Below are positions 18,983-28,513 of a stretch of DNA of 64,000 bases, piece after piece. Source of the DNA: Gemmatimonadota bacterium (GTDB taxonomy: Bacteria > Gemmatimonadota > Gemmatimonadetes > Longimicrobiales > Gaopeijiaceae). Below the pieces are notes generated by a model that saw only the letters and a program-made list of their open reading frames with translations, did not search any database and was not told the DNA's origin. The DNA is taken from assembly GCA_027623325.1 (NCBI GenBank), contig JAQBXY010000009.1, positions 27,170-91,169 of the forward strand, in the 5' to 3' direction. Both the position numbers and the translations under genes were made by a program. Position 1 is the first letter of the stretch. Every line of letters starts with the position of its first letter.

Positions 18983-21922
18983 TCAGCTGATGGGGGTGTC
19001 GCCGGGCTTGCCCGCGTCGAGGTCGTTCCAGTTCAGGATCGTGTTGAAGCCCAAGAAGAACGTCCCCTGAGTTTGCCACCGCCAGAACGGGCGGATGGCG
19101 AACATGACGACGTGGCCATCCCCGACGGCTGCATCGACGACCTGCGCCTTACCGGCCAGCGCTTCGCCGCCGCCGAGTGTGCCAGACAAGAGGATCTGGT
19201 TGGCCTGCTGAGGGAAGCGCATGACGACGCGTGGGCGGTTGCCATCATCCCCGCCGAATCCGAACTGGGCCGCAATCGCCCTGAACTCTGCCATTTCGTC
19301 CACGGGCGCTGCTCCACCACGGCCACCCCGACCGCCCCGACCCTGCTCCTCAGGAAGCTCGAAGGGCGACAGCTCAGGCCGGTTGGCCATCGGTGTGGTG
19401 TTCTGCCACGGGCCACCGCCCCGTCCGAATCCGCCGAACCCTCCCCCCCCGAATCCACTACCTCCGGCAGAAAGCACGAGGTCGTTCTTGAAGAAGACCG
19501 GCAACTGGTCACCGCTGTATCCGTAGGCGATCGGGCTGGTCTTGTCGGAGATGATACCGCGGTGAATCGAACCCGGTGCGACGAGGTCCGCGGGACTCTC
19601 GACCGTCACTCCGGATGTGAGTCCGTACTCCGGGAAGATCGATGCGGTCGCACCTTCGACGAGGAGCGTACCGCCCTCGCGGACGAAGTTCGCCAACTCG
19701 ACGAGACCGTCGAAACCCATCCCGCCCCGAATGTCATCACTCTCGTCGATGCCGCCGAGATTCGGCGTCTCCGCGCTCCGTCGGTACGGAAGCGGGAGCT
19801 CTCCGGTCATGGCGATCCCGTTGACCTGTGACTGCGCGTCTCCCCCTACGTGGGGATAGATGATGACGTCGTACTTCGCGCGAAGATTGCCCTCACGCAG
19901 CTTCTGGTCGGCGAAGTACTCGTAGGGAACTCCGTAGTGATCGAGAGCGCCTCGGACCCAGCCCTCGTCCTGCGTGCGCTGCCACGAATGGACGTAGCCG
20001 ATGCGCGGCACATCGAGTTCGTGCGTGGCGACATCCGGCATCGTGTTGGTGCCCCACGCCATGAGGCCCAACTCCTCGATGCTTTGCTCCAGTACCCGGC
20101 GGTCAGCAGCGGGGATGATGAACGCGCCTGCACGGAACTGATGGCCGTCCATCTCGAAGTCGGCTTCTGCGGCGTGCATGGTCACGCCGGCATGACGAAA
20201 GCGGAACGCCATGAGGTTGTTGTCGGTCGTATGATCGATGACGACGATGCTGCCGCCGCCGTCGATGTTCCCGCGGCGGCTCGCCGGTTGGGTGAGCCGC
20301 GTCATGTCCGATTGCAGGACGGCGGGGTCCGAAATCTCGTCCAGGTCGACATTGCGCATGAGCTGGAACGTCCAGCCCGTATCGTCGTAGGGGCGCGGGT
20401 TGTCGAGCGAGAACTGCTGTAGAGAGAGGTACATGTCGGCGAGGGTACGGAATGGCTGGTCCGCCCGAATGATGTAGTCACCTTCGGCGACGTTGACCCC
20501 TCCGACGCTGAAGTCTTCGTCCGCCTGGTGGATTTCGAGGCCCTGACGCATGAGTTCGTTGACCGCGTCCGCTGCGTCCGCCCGACGACGCTGCTCGGCG
20601 GGGATGACCCAAGCGTTGATAGGCCCTTCCACGCCTCGACGAACCGAACGCTTGTTCTTGGTCCAGTAGTTTTCGAGGAACAGGGACGCGTGGTCGGCCG
20701 TGTACTTCAAGGAGAAGAGCACGCCAGACTGCTGGATGTTCGTGTTGTTGCGGGGTCCCCACGCGATTTCGGGAAGTGGCGGATTGGGTCGGTACCACTC
20801 ACGGCTGGTTCCCGTGTTTCCGACGCGCAGCGTCCGGTTCTGGGGGCCGTAGCCGGCGACCTCGTAGAAGCGTCCGACCGCGTTGTGGCCATGCGCGATC
20901 GTGAACATGTAGTTCGGCGTCCACCCGTCGTAGAAGTTGTAGGTCCAGACGCCGGGCACGTCCCGCTTCGACATCTCGAGGACGTCATTCTCAGCGAGCA
21001 TCCACCACTCTGTGATGGTGATCGCGTCGAACGCTTCGTTGTAGGGACCCGTGCCGGTCGACGAGTAGAGGTAGTTCTGTGCCTCGTGGAGGTCGTGCAT
21101 GATCGTCGGAGCCCACTCGAGCTGCAGCGCGTTCACGTTCTTGGTGAGCATGAGCATCTGGCCCATGGCGTCACGGTTGTTGTCATGGGCGACGTACTTG
21201 CCCCAGTACATCAGAGGCAGCCGGGCTTCCCCCTCGGGCCGACCCTTATTGAAGTAGTAGGTATCGACCTGCTTTTCCCGGCCATCCACCTCGATGACAG
21301 GCGTGATGAACGTGATGATGTTGTCGCGGATGGTGCTGATGAAATCGGAGTCTTGAACGACGAGCCGGTAGGCCAGCTCCTGGAGCATCTCCGGACCGCC
21401 GTTCTCCGTCGAATGAATCCCACTCGTGAGCCAGTAGATCGGCTTGGCCATCTCTTCGATGAGCTGCCGCGCGCGATCCTCGGGGGTGCGTCGCGGATCG
21501 GTCAGCTCCTGCAGGTAGCCCTTGTACGTTTCGAGACTGGCTATAGTCGCTTCGTCGGCGATCGCCATGACGATCATCTCTCGGCCTTCCTCGGTCTGCC
21601 CCATCGACATGACCGTGGCGCGCGGAGATGCGTCCGCGATGGCACGCAGGTACCGGTGAATGTCGGCGGCGTACGTCAGTTCGTCCGGAGTCCCGACGAT
21701 GCGCCCGTGAAAGTCGAGCGGTGTGGGGACCGTTTCGGAGGCGGGCAGGTGATCGACGAGTTCGGTCGTGATCCGGTCGTCCTGGAGGTGCTCGGCGATG
21801 AGACGTGTGTACTCCTCGTCGATGCGCTGGCTTCCTCGGGACGTCTGTGCTGCCGTGACCGTGGGCGTCGCGATTGCGGCGACGAGCATCGTCCAGACGA
21901 AGCGACGGACGTTGCGATACAT
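18983..21922 (-). CDS. M14-family zinc carboxypeptidase, secreted
   Basis: 979 residues with a Sec signal (MYRNVRRFVWTMLVAAIATP). The zinc motif HSTE (His170, Glu173) is in the stretch GIHSTENGGPEML, and the third ligand is a His in HDLHE (276-280). After ~400 residues of M14 catalytic domain there is a long C-terminal part with a glutamine-amidotransferase-like fold, ending in two Gly-rich linkers (GGGGFGGFGRGGG and GRGGRGGRGG). ATG 21922 has an AGGGGG ribosome site seven bases upstream. Likely digests peptides outside the cytoplasm. Confidence 0.9.
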   Translation of the reverse strand: MYRNVRRFVWTMLVAAIATPTVTAAQTSRGSQRIDEEYTRLIAEHLQDDRITTELVDHLPASETVPTPLDFHGRIVGTPDELTYAADIHRYLRAIADASPRATVMSMGQTEEGREMIVMAIADEATIASLETYKGYLQELTDPRRTPEDRARQLIEEMAKPIYWLTSGIHSTENGGPEMLQELAYRLVVQDSDFISTIRDNIITFITPVIEVDGREKQVDTYYFNKGRPEGEARLPLMYWGKYVAHDNNRDAMGQMLMLTKNVNALQLEWAPTIMHDLHEAQNYLYSSTGTGPYNEAFDAITITEWWMLAENDVLEMSKRDVPGVWTYNFYDGWTPNYMFTIAHGHNAVGRFYEVAGYGPQNRTLRVGNTGTSREWYRPNPPLPEIAWGPRNNTNIQQSGVLFSLKYTADHASLFLENYWTKNKRSVRRGVEGPINAWVIPAEQRRRADAADAVNELMRQGLEIHQADEDFSVGGVNVAEGDYIIRADQPFRTLADMYLSLQQFSLDNPRPYDDTGWTFQLMRNVDLDEISDPAVLQSDMTRLTQPASRRGNIDGGGSIVVIDHTTDNNLMAFRFRHAGVTMHAAEADFEMDGHQFRAGAFIIPAADRRVLEQSIEELGLMAWGTNTMPDVATHELDVPRIGYVHSWQRTQDEGWVRGALDHYGVPYEYFADQKLREGNLRAKYDVIIYPHVGGDAQSQVNGIAMTGELPLPYRRSAETPNLGGIDESDDIRGGMGFDGLVELANFVREGGTLLVEGATASIFPEYGLTSGVTVESPADLVAPGSIHRGIISDKTSPIAYGYSGDQLPVFFKNDLVLSAGGSGFGGGGFGGFGRGGGPWQNTTPMANRPELSPFELPEEQGRGGRGGRGGAAPVDEMAEFRAIAAQFGFGGDDGNRPRVVMRFPQQANQILLSGTLGGGEALAGKAQVVDAAVGDGHVVMFAIRPFWRWQTQGTFFLGFNTILNWNDLDAGKPGDTPIS

Positions 21923-22061
21923 GGTGCCCCCTGGTGTGTCAGGATATTGTGGTGATCGGGTGGCCCGCGGTGATCCCAGGCCATCGGTGTACGTAGGACC
22001 CGCGAGCAGGATCAGGTGCTGACGGACTGACTCCGCGGTCACTCGTGGGGAGAGTCAAGCT

Positions 22062-22739
22062 ATGTCTCACAGCGTTCGAAGGCATCTGCGCGTGGACGTC
22101 GCTGCATACGATGCGACGATTCGCCGATTCATTCCGGGCTACGTCAGCATGCTCGAGACCGCGGCCGAAGCTGTCGCTGCCGTCAAGCCTGGTCTCGTGG
22201 TGGATCTCGGTGCTGGGACCGGAGCGCTTTCCGAAGCGCTTTTGTCCCGTTCCGAAGTCGGGACGGTGGAGCTCCTCGATGTCGACGCCCAGATGATGCA
22301 CCGGGCGCGTGCGCGCCTCGAAGTCTTCGGCGATCGGGCCCGGTTCACTCTGCGGTCCTTCGACGAGGCCTTCTCCCCCTGTGATGCGTTCGCTGCCTCC
22401 CTCTCTCTCCACCACATCCCTACGCTTGAGGCGAAATCGGCACTGTTCGAGAGAGCGTTCCAGGCGTTGAGTCCGGGAGGGGTGTTGGTGAACGCCGACG
22501 CGAACATGCCCACAGAACCGCGAGCTCGGGAACGACTCTTCGATATGTGGGCCGCCCACATGGTCGCCTCGGGCATCACGGCGAAGAGGGCCCGTCAGCA
22601 TTTTGAGCATTGGGCGAACGAGGACACCTACCTACCCGTGGACGCCGAGCTCGCGGAGTTGCGCACGATCGGCTTCGAGGCCGAACGGGTCTGGGAGCGC
22701 GGTCCGATCGGCGTCGTGGTCGCTCGGAAACCGGCCTAG
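22062..22739 (+). CDS. class I SAM-dependent methyltransferase
   Basis: 225 residues. Motif I VVDLGAGTGALSEAL is followed by the acidic VELLDVDAQMM and by FSPCDAFAASLSLHHIP, the 'hydrophobic-LH-HIP' motif IV of small-molecule methyltransferases. No membrane segment or signal. It is divergent from the M14 peptidase gene (139-base gap) and convergent with the caspase gene. The substrate cannot be read from sequence or context. Confidence 0.85.
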   Translation: MSHSVRRHLRVDVAAYDATIRRFIPGYVSMLETAAEAVAAVKPGLVVDLGAGTGALSEALLSRSEVGTVELLDVDAQMMHRARARLEVFGDRARFTLRSFDEAFSPCDAFAASLSLHHIPTLEAKSALFERAFQALSPGGVLVNADANMPTEPRARERLFDMWAAHMVASGITAKRARQHFEHWANEDTYLPVDAELAELRTIGFEAERVWERGPIGVVVARKPA

Positions 22740-22753
22740 GCTCCTAACGGCCG
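22733..22753. terminator. possible bidirectional terminator
   Basis: CCGGCC and GGCCGG flank an 11-base loop between the convergent methyltransferase and caspase stops. There is no T run, so a rho-independent terminator is only possible. Confidence 0.25.
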
Positions 22754-23658
22754 GGCGCGAACAGGGCCTTCGCCCCCGCTCCCGTCAGTTGAGGGACTTG
22801 GACGAGGTCGTCGCGCAGCAGTCGCGCGGCCACGGCGGCCATCACCTCTTCGTAGGTCGTGCTCTCGGTTGCGGCCCGTAGTTTTTGAACCAGGTAGGTC
22901 GTGAAGGCTCCGTGCTGCGCGGGAATGCCTCCGTCCCCTGTCGGGAATGAGCCCTCGAGCGCCGACTGGTTGGGGGCCGCGCCGGCCAGCTCGACGATCG
23001 ATGCACCCCCGTCGGCCATCGTCTCGCGATCGAACCGTTGTCGGACGGCTTCGGGTTCGTTGCCGTCCTCCGGGGGCAGGGGGCGTTCGAGCGAACGCGT
23101 TCGCATTTCGCTGCCTCGAGTGGCGGTTCCCGAGTGGCAGCTGTCGAGTATGACCACGGCGCTCGCTGGCACCGTCGACAGCCACATCCGGAAGTCGTCG
23201 TCGCGAATGTCGTTGGCACTCGAATTGGCCAGGATGTCGGTGGGAGCCAGCGTCTCGTCGAGGCCGTCGGGCTCGTCGCCGTCCAGGTCGAAAGCCTGCG
23301 CCCCGTGGCCCGCGAAATAGAAGATGGCCAGGTCGTCGGGTCCCGCCCGGGACGCCAACCACTCCGTGATGGCCAGGTGTATGGCTGCCTTCGTCGCTTC
23401 ACGGCTCAAGAGTGTGAGCGTGTTCGCCTCGGCCAATCCCCACCGTTCGATGAGCACCTCTCGCATGAGCAGTGCGTCACTCTCCGCACCCTGAAGATCC
23501 CTCCCAGGCTCGTCTTCGTACTCCATGTAGTCGTTGATGCCGACGAAGACTGCGTACTTGTCCTGTTCAGCGGCCATCACGCTCGTGGCGGGGAGGCCCC
23601 ACAGGGCTAGGACGATTCCGATACCCCGAGGGTAGGGAAGGGGGCGACGCGTCGGCAC
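22744..23658 (-). CDS. secreted caspase-like (C14) cysteine protease
   Basis: 304 residues. A signal-like hydrophobic N-terminus ends near VMAAEQ. The caspase fold begins with YAVFVGINDYMEYE; the catalytic His118 is in YFAGHGAQ and Cys174 in ILDSCHSGT, the canonical p20 dyad. The family usually cleaves after Arg/Lys or Asp; the specificity is not clear here. The start is GTG 23658, nine bases after the stop of the acetamidase gene on the same strand. An exported single-domain metacaspase in a run of secreted hydrolases is more likely digestive or housekeeping than a cell-death effector. Confidence 0.88.
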   Translation of the reverse strand: MPTRRPLPYPRGIGIVLALWGLPATSVMAAEQDKYAVFVGINDYMEYEDEPGRDLQGAESDALLMREVLIERWGLAEANTLTLLSREATKAAIHLAITEWLASRAGPDDLAIFYFAGHGAQAFDLDGDEPDGLDETLAPTDILANSSANDIRDDDFRMWLSTVPASAVVILDSCHSGTATRGSEMRTRSLERPLPPEDGNEPEAVRQRFDRETMADGGASIVELAGAAPNQSALEGSFPTGDGGIPAQHGAFTTYLVQKLRAATESTTYEEVMAAVAARLLRDDLVQVPQLTGAGAKALFAPGR

Positions 23659-23667
23659 GGTGCCGCC

Positions 23668-24639
23668 CTACCGCGGCAGGTACTCCTTGGGAAACTTCGC
23701 GACCACGGTATAGATCGGGTCCACGATGTTGCCGATCGTGCTCTCGCCCAGCTGACCGACGAGCATGTAGGCGTCCCACTTCCCGAAGCCGTAGTCCTCG
23801 ACCAGCCACTCCACGAGCTCGACGTGTGCGAGGCGGAAGGCATCGATGAGCGGCCGCGCGCTTCCGGCCACCATGATGTGGGTCTCGTCCTCGAGCCGAG
23901 GCCAGGCGATCTGTTTGCCGCGGACGAGGTCGATCTTCAGGGTCACGTCCATGGAGGTCTCGAGTCCGGTACCGTTGACCTCACCCTCACCCTGGCGAGC
24001 GTGCCCGTCGCCGAAGTAGAAGTACGCGCCGTCGTTGAAGATGGGCAGGTAGACGACCGTCCCCTCGCGCACTTCGGGCACGTCCATGTTGCCCCCGAAG
24101 TTGCCGGGCCACAGGCCGGCGAAGGCCTCCTCGTTGGCCGGGGCCACGGCTACGCGACCCAGCATGGGTTGCAGATCGATCGTGATCTGGCCCATCTCGG
24201 AGTCGGGCAGGTCGACCGTACCGGTCATCGCCTGACCATCGAGGCGCCACTCATAGCGTCGGGCCTCGATGGGGTCGTTGAGGAGCCTGAGGCGCGAGTC
24301 GGTCGCAAGGCCGCCGAAGTCCGAATAGAGCTGCACGCCGGCCAGGTTGTGGTTGGGGCGCACTCGGATGATCTCGACGCGCAACATGTCGTTCGTCGTC
24401 GCGCCCTCCACATAGAAGGGCCCGACTTCACCCGGGAATGCGCCGCCGCCTGGGTTGTAGTAGTCGCCATGCATGGTCCGGGACACGAGCACCGTTCCCG
24501 GGGCGATCCTCGCGACGGGTTCCCTCACGGCGAAGGTCGGGTACCCGATCGTGGGCTCGAATCTCAGGGTATCCTGAGCGGACAATGGAATCGCGACGGT
24601 CCACATCACGGCGGGCAGAATGAACGAGCGGATCCTCAC
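23668..24639 (-). CDS. acetamidase/formamidase-family protein, secreted
   Basis: 323 residues with a Sec signal (RIRSFILPAVMWTVAIPLSAQ). It has FmdA/AmdA-family features: VSRTMHGDYYNPGGG, NHNLAGVQLYSD, a central NFGGNMDVPEVREGT, and YFGDGHARQGEGEVNGTGLE, the conserved metal/active-site His-containing loop. The start is GTG 24639, preceded by GGGAGGT at a good distance; the upstream extension of the frame is Arg-rich and unlikely to be coding. Hydrolyses short amides in known members. Here the enzyme is exported, which is unusual for formamidases. Confidence 0.82.
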   Translation of the reverse strand: MRIRSFILPAVMWTVAIPLSAQDTLRFEPTIGYPTFAVREPVARIAPGTVLVSRTMHGDYYNPGGGAFPGEVGPFYVEGATTNDMLRVEIIRVRPNHNLAGVQLYSDFGGLATDSRLRLLNDPIEARRYEWRLDGQAMTGTVDLPDSEMGQITIDLQPMLGRVAVAPANEEAFAGLWPGNFGGNMDVPEVREGTVVYLPIFNDGAYFYFGDGHARQGEGEVNGTGLETSMDVTLKIDLVRGKQIAWPRLEDETHIMVAGSARPLIDAFRLAHVELVEWLVEDYGFGKWDAYMLVGQLGESTIGNIVDPIYTVVAKFPKEYLPR

Positions 24640-24751
24640 GTTGCGACCTCCCAGGTGTCGTTGAGTGGTCGGCAATGTGCGCGTTCTGTACCGCGGTCGC
24701 GAGCCCTGCCGGCGGCGCGGGGCCGGCCTACGAGTGGAGCACCTGAGGGAT

Positions 24752-25993
24752 CTATCCTCGAGGTGATCCTTCGAGTAGACCCTCGAGCGGCTCCTCACGG
24801 GCACCGTTCTCGTCGCACACGGCGAAGGTGGACTCGCCCGAGCCGTACATCGCGACGCCGGCGTACTCCCCGGCCTTGTTCAGAATGAAGAAACGGACGT
24901 CGAAGTTGGGTAGGCTCCGCTCGTTCAGGAGACGAGCCTCCACGGTGTTGCCCTTGATGCGCGTGAGTGCCGCCATCCCGGCGTCCTTGGGCGACATCCC
25001 CTGCCGCATGAACTCCACGATGAGAAACGAGGCACAGTTGTAGAGGTTCGCCTCTCCGCGACCCGTTGAGCCCGCGGCTCCCACTTCGTTGTCGACGTAC
25101 TGACCGGCTCCAAGAATCGGCGAGTCGCCGGCGCGTCCCGGGATCTTCCACGACAGGCCGCTCGTCGTCGTGACACCGCAAATATCTCCGGAGGCCGATA
25201 CGGCCTCGACGCTCGTGGTGCCCCAGTACGAGTCGGGGTCGATGAGGCCGTCATCGACCATTGAAAGCCCGGCCGCCTGCCCGGCTTCGTGGAAGCGCAT
25301 CAGTCGGCCCGCGTGCTCCTGATCGGGCAGCGGGATGACACCGCCGGGACCCCGGCGTCGGATCGTGTCCGGATCGGTGTCCTCGCCAGGGCGTCCTGAG
25401 CCGTTCAGACGCTCCTGTGGGTCGAGCCAGTGCCCAGGGTCGACCCGCCGACGCCATTCCAGCCATAGGCGGCGGGACGCCTCGGTGTTCAGGTCGGCCT
25501 CGATCTCGAAGCCGAGCGCCCGAGCGAACTCTCGAGCACCCTCGCCCACGAGGAGGTGATGGTCTGTCAGCTCTGCGACGGCCTTCGCCACGAGCGAGGG
25601 GGTACGTACACCTTCGATGCCCGCGACACCTCCGGCCCACCGACGGGGCCCGTGCATGAGGCAGGAGTCGAGTTGAACGACCCCGTCTGCGTTGGGAAGA
25701 CCACCGTAGCCGATGCCCCGTTCGTCAGGATCCAACTCTGGGATGTTGACGCCGGCCACGAGCGCGTCCAATACGTCCTCTCCGGAGGTGATCCCCCGGA
25801 ACGCTCGTTCGATTCCCGTCTCCGGCCCACCATTCCTATAGCGAACACTGCTGACGTCCGAGACGCACAGGGGTCGACTCCTCCGGAGGTGCACGGCCGG
25901 GGCGCCGATGTTCGGTGTCGCCTGGAGGGCCGAGGGAGTTGCCGCGGCGGCCACGCCAGCCGCAGTGGTCCGAACGAAATCGCGTCTGTCCAT
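24752..25993 (-). CDS. Ntn-hydrolase asparaginase (N4-glycosylasparaginase / isoaspartyl peptidase family), TAT-exported
   Basis: 413 residues starting at MDRRDFVRTTAAGVAAAA, a TAT signal. The body aligns with aspartylglucosaminidase: ERAFRGITSGEDVLDALVAG, GIGYGGLPNADGVVQLDS, then the autocleavage site in YWGTTSVEAV (nucleophile Thr260, or possibly 259), and the small-subunit motif GRAGDSPILGAGQYVDNE. The family cleaves itself to expose the Thr and then hydrolyses N4-GlcNAc-Asn or isoaspartyl bonds. ATG 25993 is chosen because the TAT motif starts there. The 233 bases upstream (25994-26226) hold nothing recognisable. Confidence 0.88.
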   Translation of the reverse strand: MDRRDFVRTTAAGVAAAATPSALQATPNIGAPAVHLRRSRPLCVSDVSSVRYRNGGPETGIERAFRGITSGEDVLDALVAGVNIPELDPDERGIGYGGLPNADGVVQLDSCLMHGPRRWAGGVAGIEGVRTPSLVAKAVAELTDHHLLVGEGAREFARALGFEIEADLNTEASRRLWLEWRRRVDPGHWLDPQERLNGSGRPGEDTDPDTIRRRGPGGVIPLPDQEHAGRLMRFHEAGQAAGLSMVDDGLIDPDSYWGTTSVEAVSASGDICGVTTTSGLSWKIPGRAGDSPILGAGQYVDNEVGAAGSTGRGEANLYNCASFLIVEFMRQGMSPKDAGMAALTRIKGNTVEARLLNERSLPNFDVRFFILNKAGEYAGVAMYGSGESTFAVCDENGAREEPLEGLLEGSPRG

Positions 25994-26226
25994 CGAGAGG
26001 CTCCAGGTTGGACTCACAGTTTGGCTGGACACCATAGCATGGCGCTCGGCAGGTTGCGACGGTCGGGAGAGCACATCCGGATTCAAGGATCGAGCACGTC
26101 GGCACCGCTGTCGGGTGTTCTCGCTTCCGGGTCACGCTCCCGCGTGATGATGTTGCCTACCGCCGAATGATGATCCCGAACATGGATCGGTAGGCCGTCC
26201 CGAGCGCCCGATGGTTCGGAATCTCC

Positions 26227-27783
26227 CTAGCGAACCAGCGCTGGGGTGGTAGGGGGTGGCTTCCTGTGGAGTGTAGCCTGCTCGAACGCATAGGCGATCC
26301 GGATCAGCACGGGTTCGGACCAAGCCTCACCGTAGATCTGTAAGCCCGCCGGAAGCGTCTCATTCCAGACGAACCCCATCGGCACCGTGATCGCCGGGAA
26401 GCCAGTCGGTGGTGAGAGCGTCGCGCTGTTGTTCCCGTGCGGAGAGGTCAGGTCGCCGACGAGGCGAGGAGGGTTGTTCCACGTCGGGTACACAATCGCG
26501 TCGACATCGAATGCTTCCATGGCCGCGCGCATGCCGGTGCGGAAGCGTTCCTCCGCCTGTGCGCCCCGGACACATCCCTCGTTCGTTTCGGGCGTGCCTT
26601 CGAAGTCGAGGAAACGCCGTACGGTGGGCATGACCGTCACGTGCACCTTCCCACCTTGCTCGATCTCGGCCAGCGTGCGTACCGGAGGCTCGGGGAGCGT
26701 CGCCAGGTAGTTCTCGATGTCGTATCGAAAACGGGAGCAGCCGGTTCCGCTCCGCAGGCTATCGAGGTCTGTAACATGGAAATCCCGTACGACCGTGGCT
26801 CCGAGGCGTTCGAGATCGTTCAGGGCTTCGGTGAAGCGGACCAAAATCTCGGGGTCAGCCGTTTCGGTGTACGTGATCTGGCCCACGACGCCGATGCGGA
26901 GGCCGTCGAGGTCCCGAGTCAGATAGTCCAGGTACGACGCGGGTCGGCGCTGGTCGGCTTCGGCGGTAACGGTATCGGCGGGATCCGTGCCCGCTATGAC
27001 GTCGAAAATCCGGACCGCGTCTTCGACCGTGCGCGTCATGGGCCCACCGATATCCCGATGTGCAAAGAGCGGAATGATCCCGTCTCGGCTCGTGAGGCCC
27101 TGCGTCGACCGGATGCCGACCAACGCGTTGTGACTCGACGGCCCCCGGATGGAATTCCCGGTATCGGTGCCCAGCCCGACGAGGCCGAAGTTGGCGGCGA
27201 CGCTGGCGGCCGTTCCGCCGGAAGATCCGGCCGTAACCCTGTTCAACTGATAGGGATTGAACGTCCAGCCGGGGAGCATGGAGCCGACGGTCTCGAACGC
27301 CGTGAACGCAAATTCCGCCAGGTTGGACTTCGCCAGGACGATCGCTCCTGCTTCGCGGATCTTGCGGATCTGGAAGGCGTCGTCCGAAGGGATCGACCCG
27401 GCAAGCGTTGCCGATCCACCCGTGGTTGGCATGTCGTGGGTGTCGTAGTTGTCCTTTACGATGAACGGAATGCCGTGCAGCGGCCCGGTCAGCTGACCCG
27501 TACTGCGTAGGGCGGCGTCCAGTTCATCGGCCCGAGCGAGCGCGGCCGGATTCACGGCGATGATCGCGTTGAGAGCCGGGCCGCGCTTGTCATACGCGGC
27601 GATCCGATTCAGATACGCCTGCACCAGCTGGCGTGCCGAAAGAGTCCCGGCGAGCATCGCTCGATGCGCTTCGGCCACCGTCAGCTCCATGAGCTCGACG
27701 CCGCCGACCGTCTGGGCCCGGAGCGGTGAAGCGAACACGGAAAGCGTAGCGGCCAGGAAGATCCAAGAGCGTTTGTTGTTCAT
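26227..27783 (-). CDS. amidase-signature family amidase, secreted
   Basis: 518 residues, Sec signal (MNNKRSWIFLAATLSVFASP). The amidase-signature triad is complete: Lys110 in PFIVKDNYD, the cis-Ser in VTAGSSGGTAAS (~187) and the nucleophile Ser211 in GTDTGNSIRGPS. This resembles secreted bacterial amidases annotated as GatA-like, but without the tRNA amidotransferase partner genes. ATG 27783 is used; it is 23 bases from the UDG gene stop. Likely hydrolyses small or peptide amides in the periplasm. Confidence 0.9.
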   Translation of the reverse strand: MNNKRSWIFLAATLSVFASPLRAQTVGGVELMELTVAEAHRAMLAGTLSARQLVQAYLNRIAAYDKRGPALNAIIAVNPAALARADELDAALRSTGQLTGPLHGIPFIVKDNYDTHDMPTTGGSATLAGSIPSDDAFQIRKIREAGAIVLAKSNLAEFAFTAFETVGSMLPGWTFNPYQLNRVTAGSSGGTAASVAANFGLVGLGTDTGNSIRGPSSHNALVGIRSTQGLTSRDGIIPLFAHRDIGGPMTRTVEDAVRIFDVIAGTDPADTVTAEADQRRPASYLDYLTRDLDGLRIGVVGQITYTETADPEILVRFTEALNDLERLGATVVRDFHVTDLDSLRSGTGCSRFRYDIENYLATLPEPPVRTLAEIEQGGKVHVTVMPTVRRFLDFEGTPETNEGCVRGAQAEERFRTGMRAAMEAFDVDAIVYPTWNNPPRLVGDLTSPHGNNSATLSPPTGFPAITVPMGFVWNETLPAGLQIYGEAWSEPVLIRIAYAFEQATLHRKPPPTTPALVR

Positions 27784-27805
27784 CGCGCCAAGGTAGGTTG
27801 CTCGG

Positions 27806-28513
27806 CTACCGGCCCGCCAACTCACGAGCGCGGATCCAGACGCGGTCGAACATCTCCTCGGTCAATTTGCCCGTGAAGGTGTTCTGCTGGCTCGGATGGT
27901 AGGAGCACAGGAGCGTCGGCGCATCGGGCAGAGGCACCTCGGTTGCGTGTCCGAAACGCGGCCTGGGGCGCGGCACGAGAATTCCGCGGTCGCCGAGGAC
28001 ACGAAGCGTTTGTGCGTAGGCAAAGCTCCCAAGGCATACGATTACGCGGAGCTTCCCAAGGAGTTCCAACTCGGCATGCAACCAGTCCGCGCACGTATCT
28101 CTCTCCTGCGGCAGCGGTTTGTTCGCCGGGGGCGCGCATCGCACGGCTGCGGTCACGAGCAAGCCATCGAGCCGCAGGGCGTCGTTGGATGTGACCGACT
28201 CGGGCTGACTCGCGAAGCCGGCACGGTGGAGCGACCGAAAGAGCCACTCACCTGAGCGGTCACCGGTGAACATTCGACCTGTTCGATTGGCCCCGTGCGC
28301 TGCGGGCGCGAGGCCGACGACCAACACCGAGGGATTCGGGTCGCCAAAGGAGGGCACCGGGCGCCCCCAGTAGGTCTCGTGCCGGTACGCCGCTCGTTTG
28401 TCCCGTGCGACTTCCTCCCGCCAGGCGACCAGGCGCGGACATCGACGGCAGGAGGTGATCTCGGTCTGGAGCGCTTCGAACTCGATCCGCGCGCCGCGTC
28501 CCGGTGAGGTCAG
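27806..28513 (-). CDS. family 5 uracil-DNA glycosylase (UDGb)
   Basis: About 235 residues. Signature motifs of UDG family 5: GLAPAAHGANRTGRMFTGD near residue 65, and SYHPSQQNTFTG near the C-terminus. Cysteines in SCRRCPRLVAW and AVRCAPPANKP are candidates for the iron-sulfur cluster of this family. Removes uracil, and in known UDGb also hypoxanthine, from DNA. The family N-terminus aligns with codons near 28490, and no ATG, GTG or TTG occurs in frame there. CTG 28513, which overlaps the upstream stop as CTGA, is the best candidate but lacks a Shine-Dalgarno. A longer form from 28702 would overlap the upstream gene. Confidence 0.85.
   Translation of the reverse strand: MTSPGRGARIEFEALQTEITSCRRCPRLVAWREEVARDKRAAYRHETYWGRPVPSFGDPNPSVLVVGLAPAAHGANRTGRMFTGDRSGEWLFRSLHRAGFASQPESVTSNDALRLDGLLVTAAVRCAPPANKPLPQERDTCADWLHAELELLGKLRVIVCLGSFAYAQTLRVLGDRGILVPRPRPRFGHATEVPLPDAPTLLCSYHPSQQNTFTGKLTEEMFDRVWIRARELAGR

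Noticed and set aside
20528..21955. Long open frame (475 codons) opposite the M14 carboxypeptidase
   Set aside because: Composition is Arg/Val/Asp-rich shadow; the minus strand has the zinc motif, signal peptide and ribosome site.
22738..22760. CCTAAC word after the methyltransferase as a possible attC R''
   Set aside because: No R' or inner complementary arms follow; the site lies between convergent genes of different strand.
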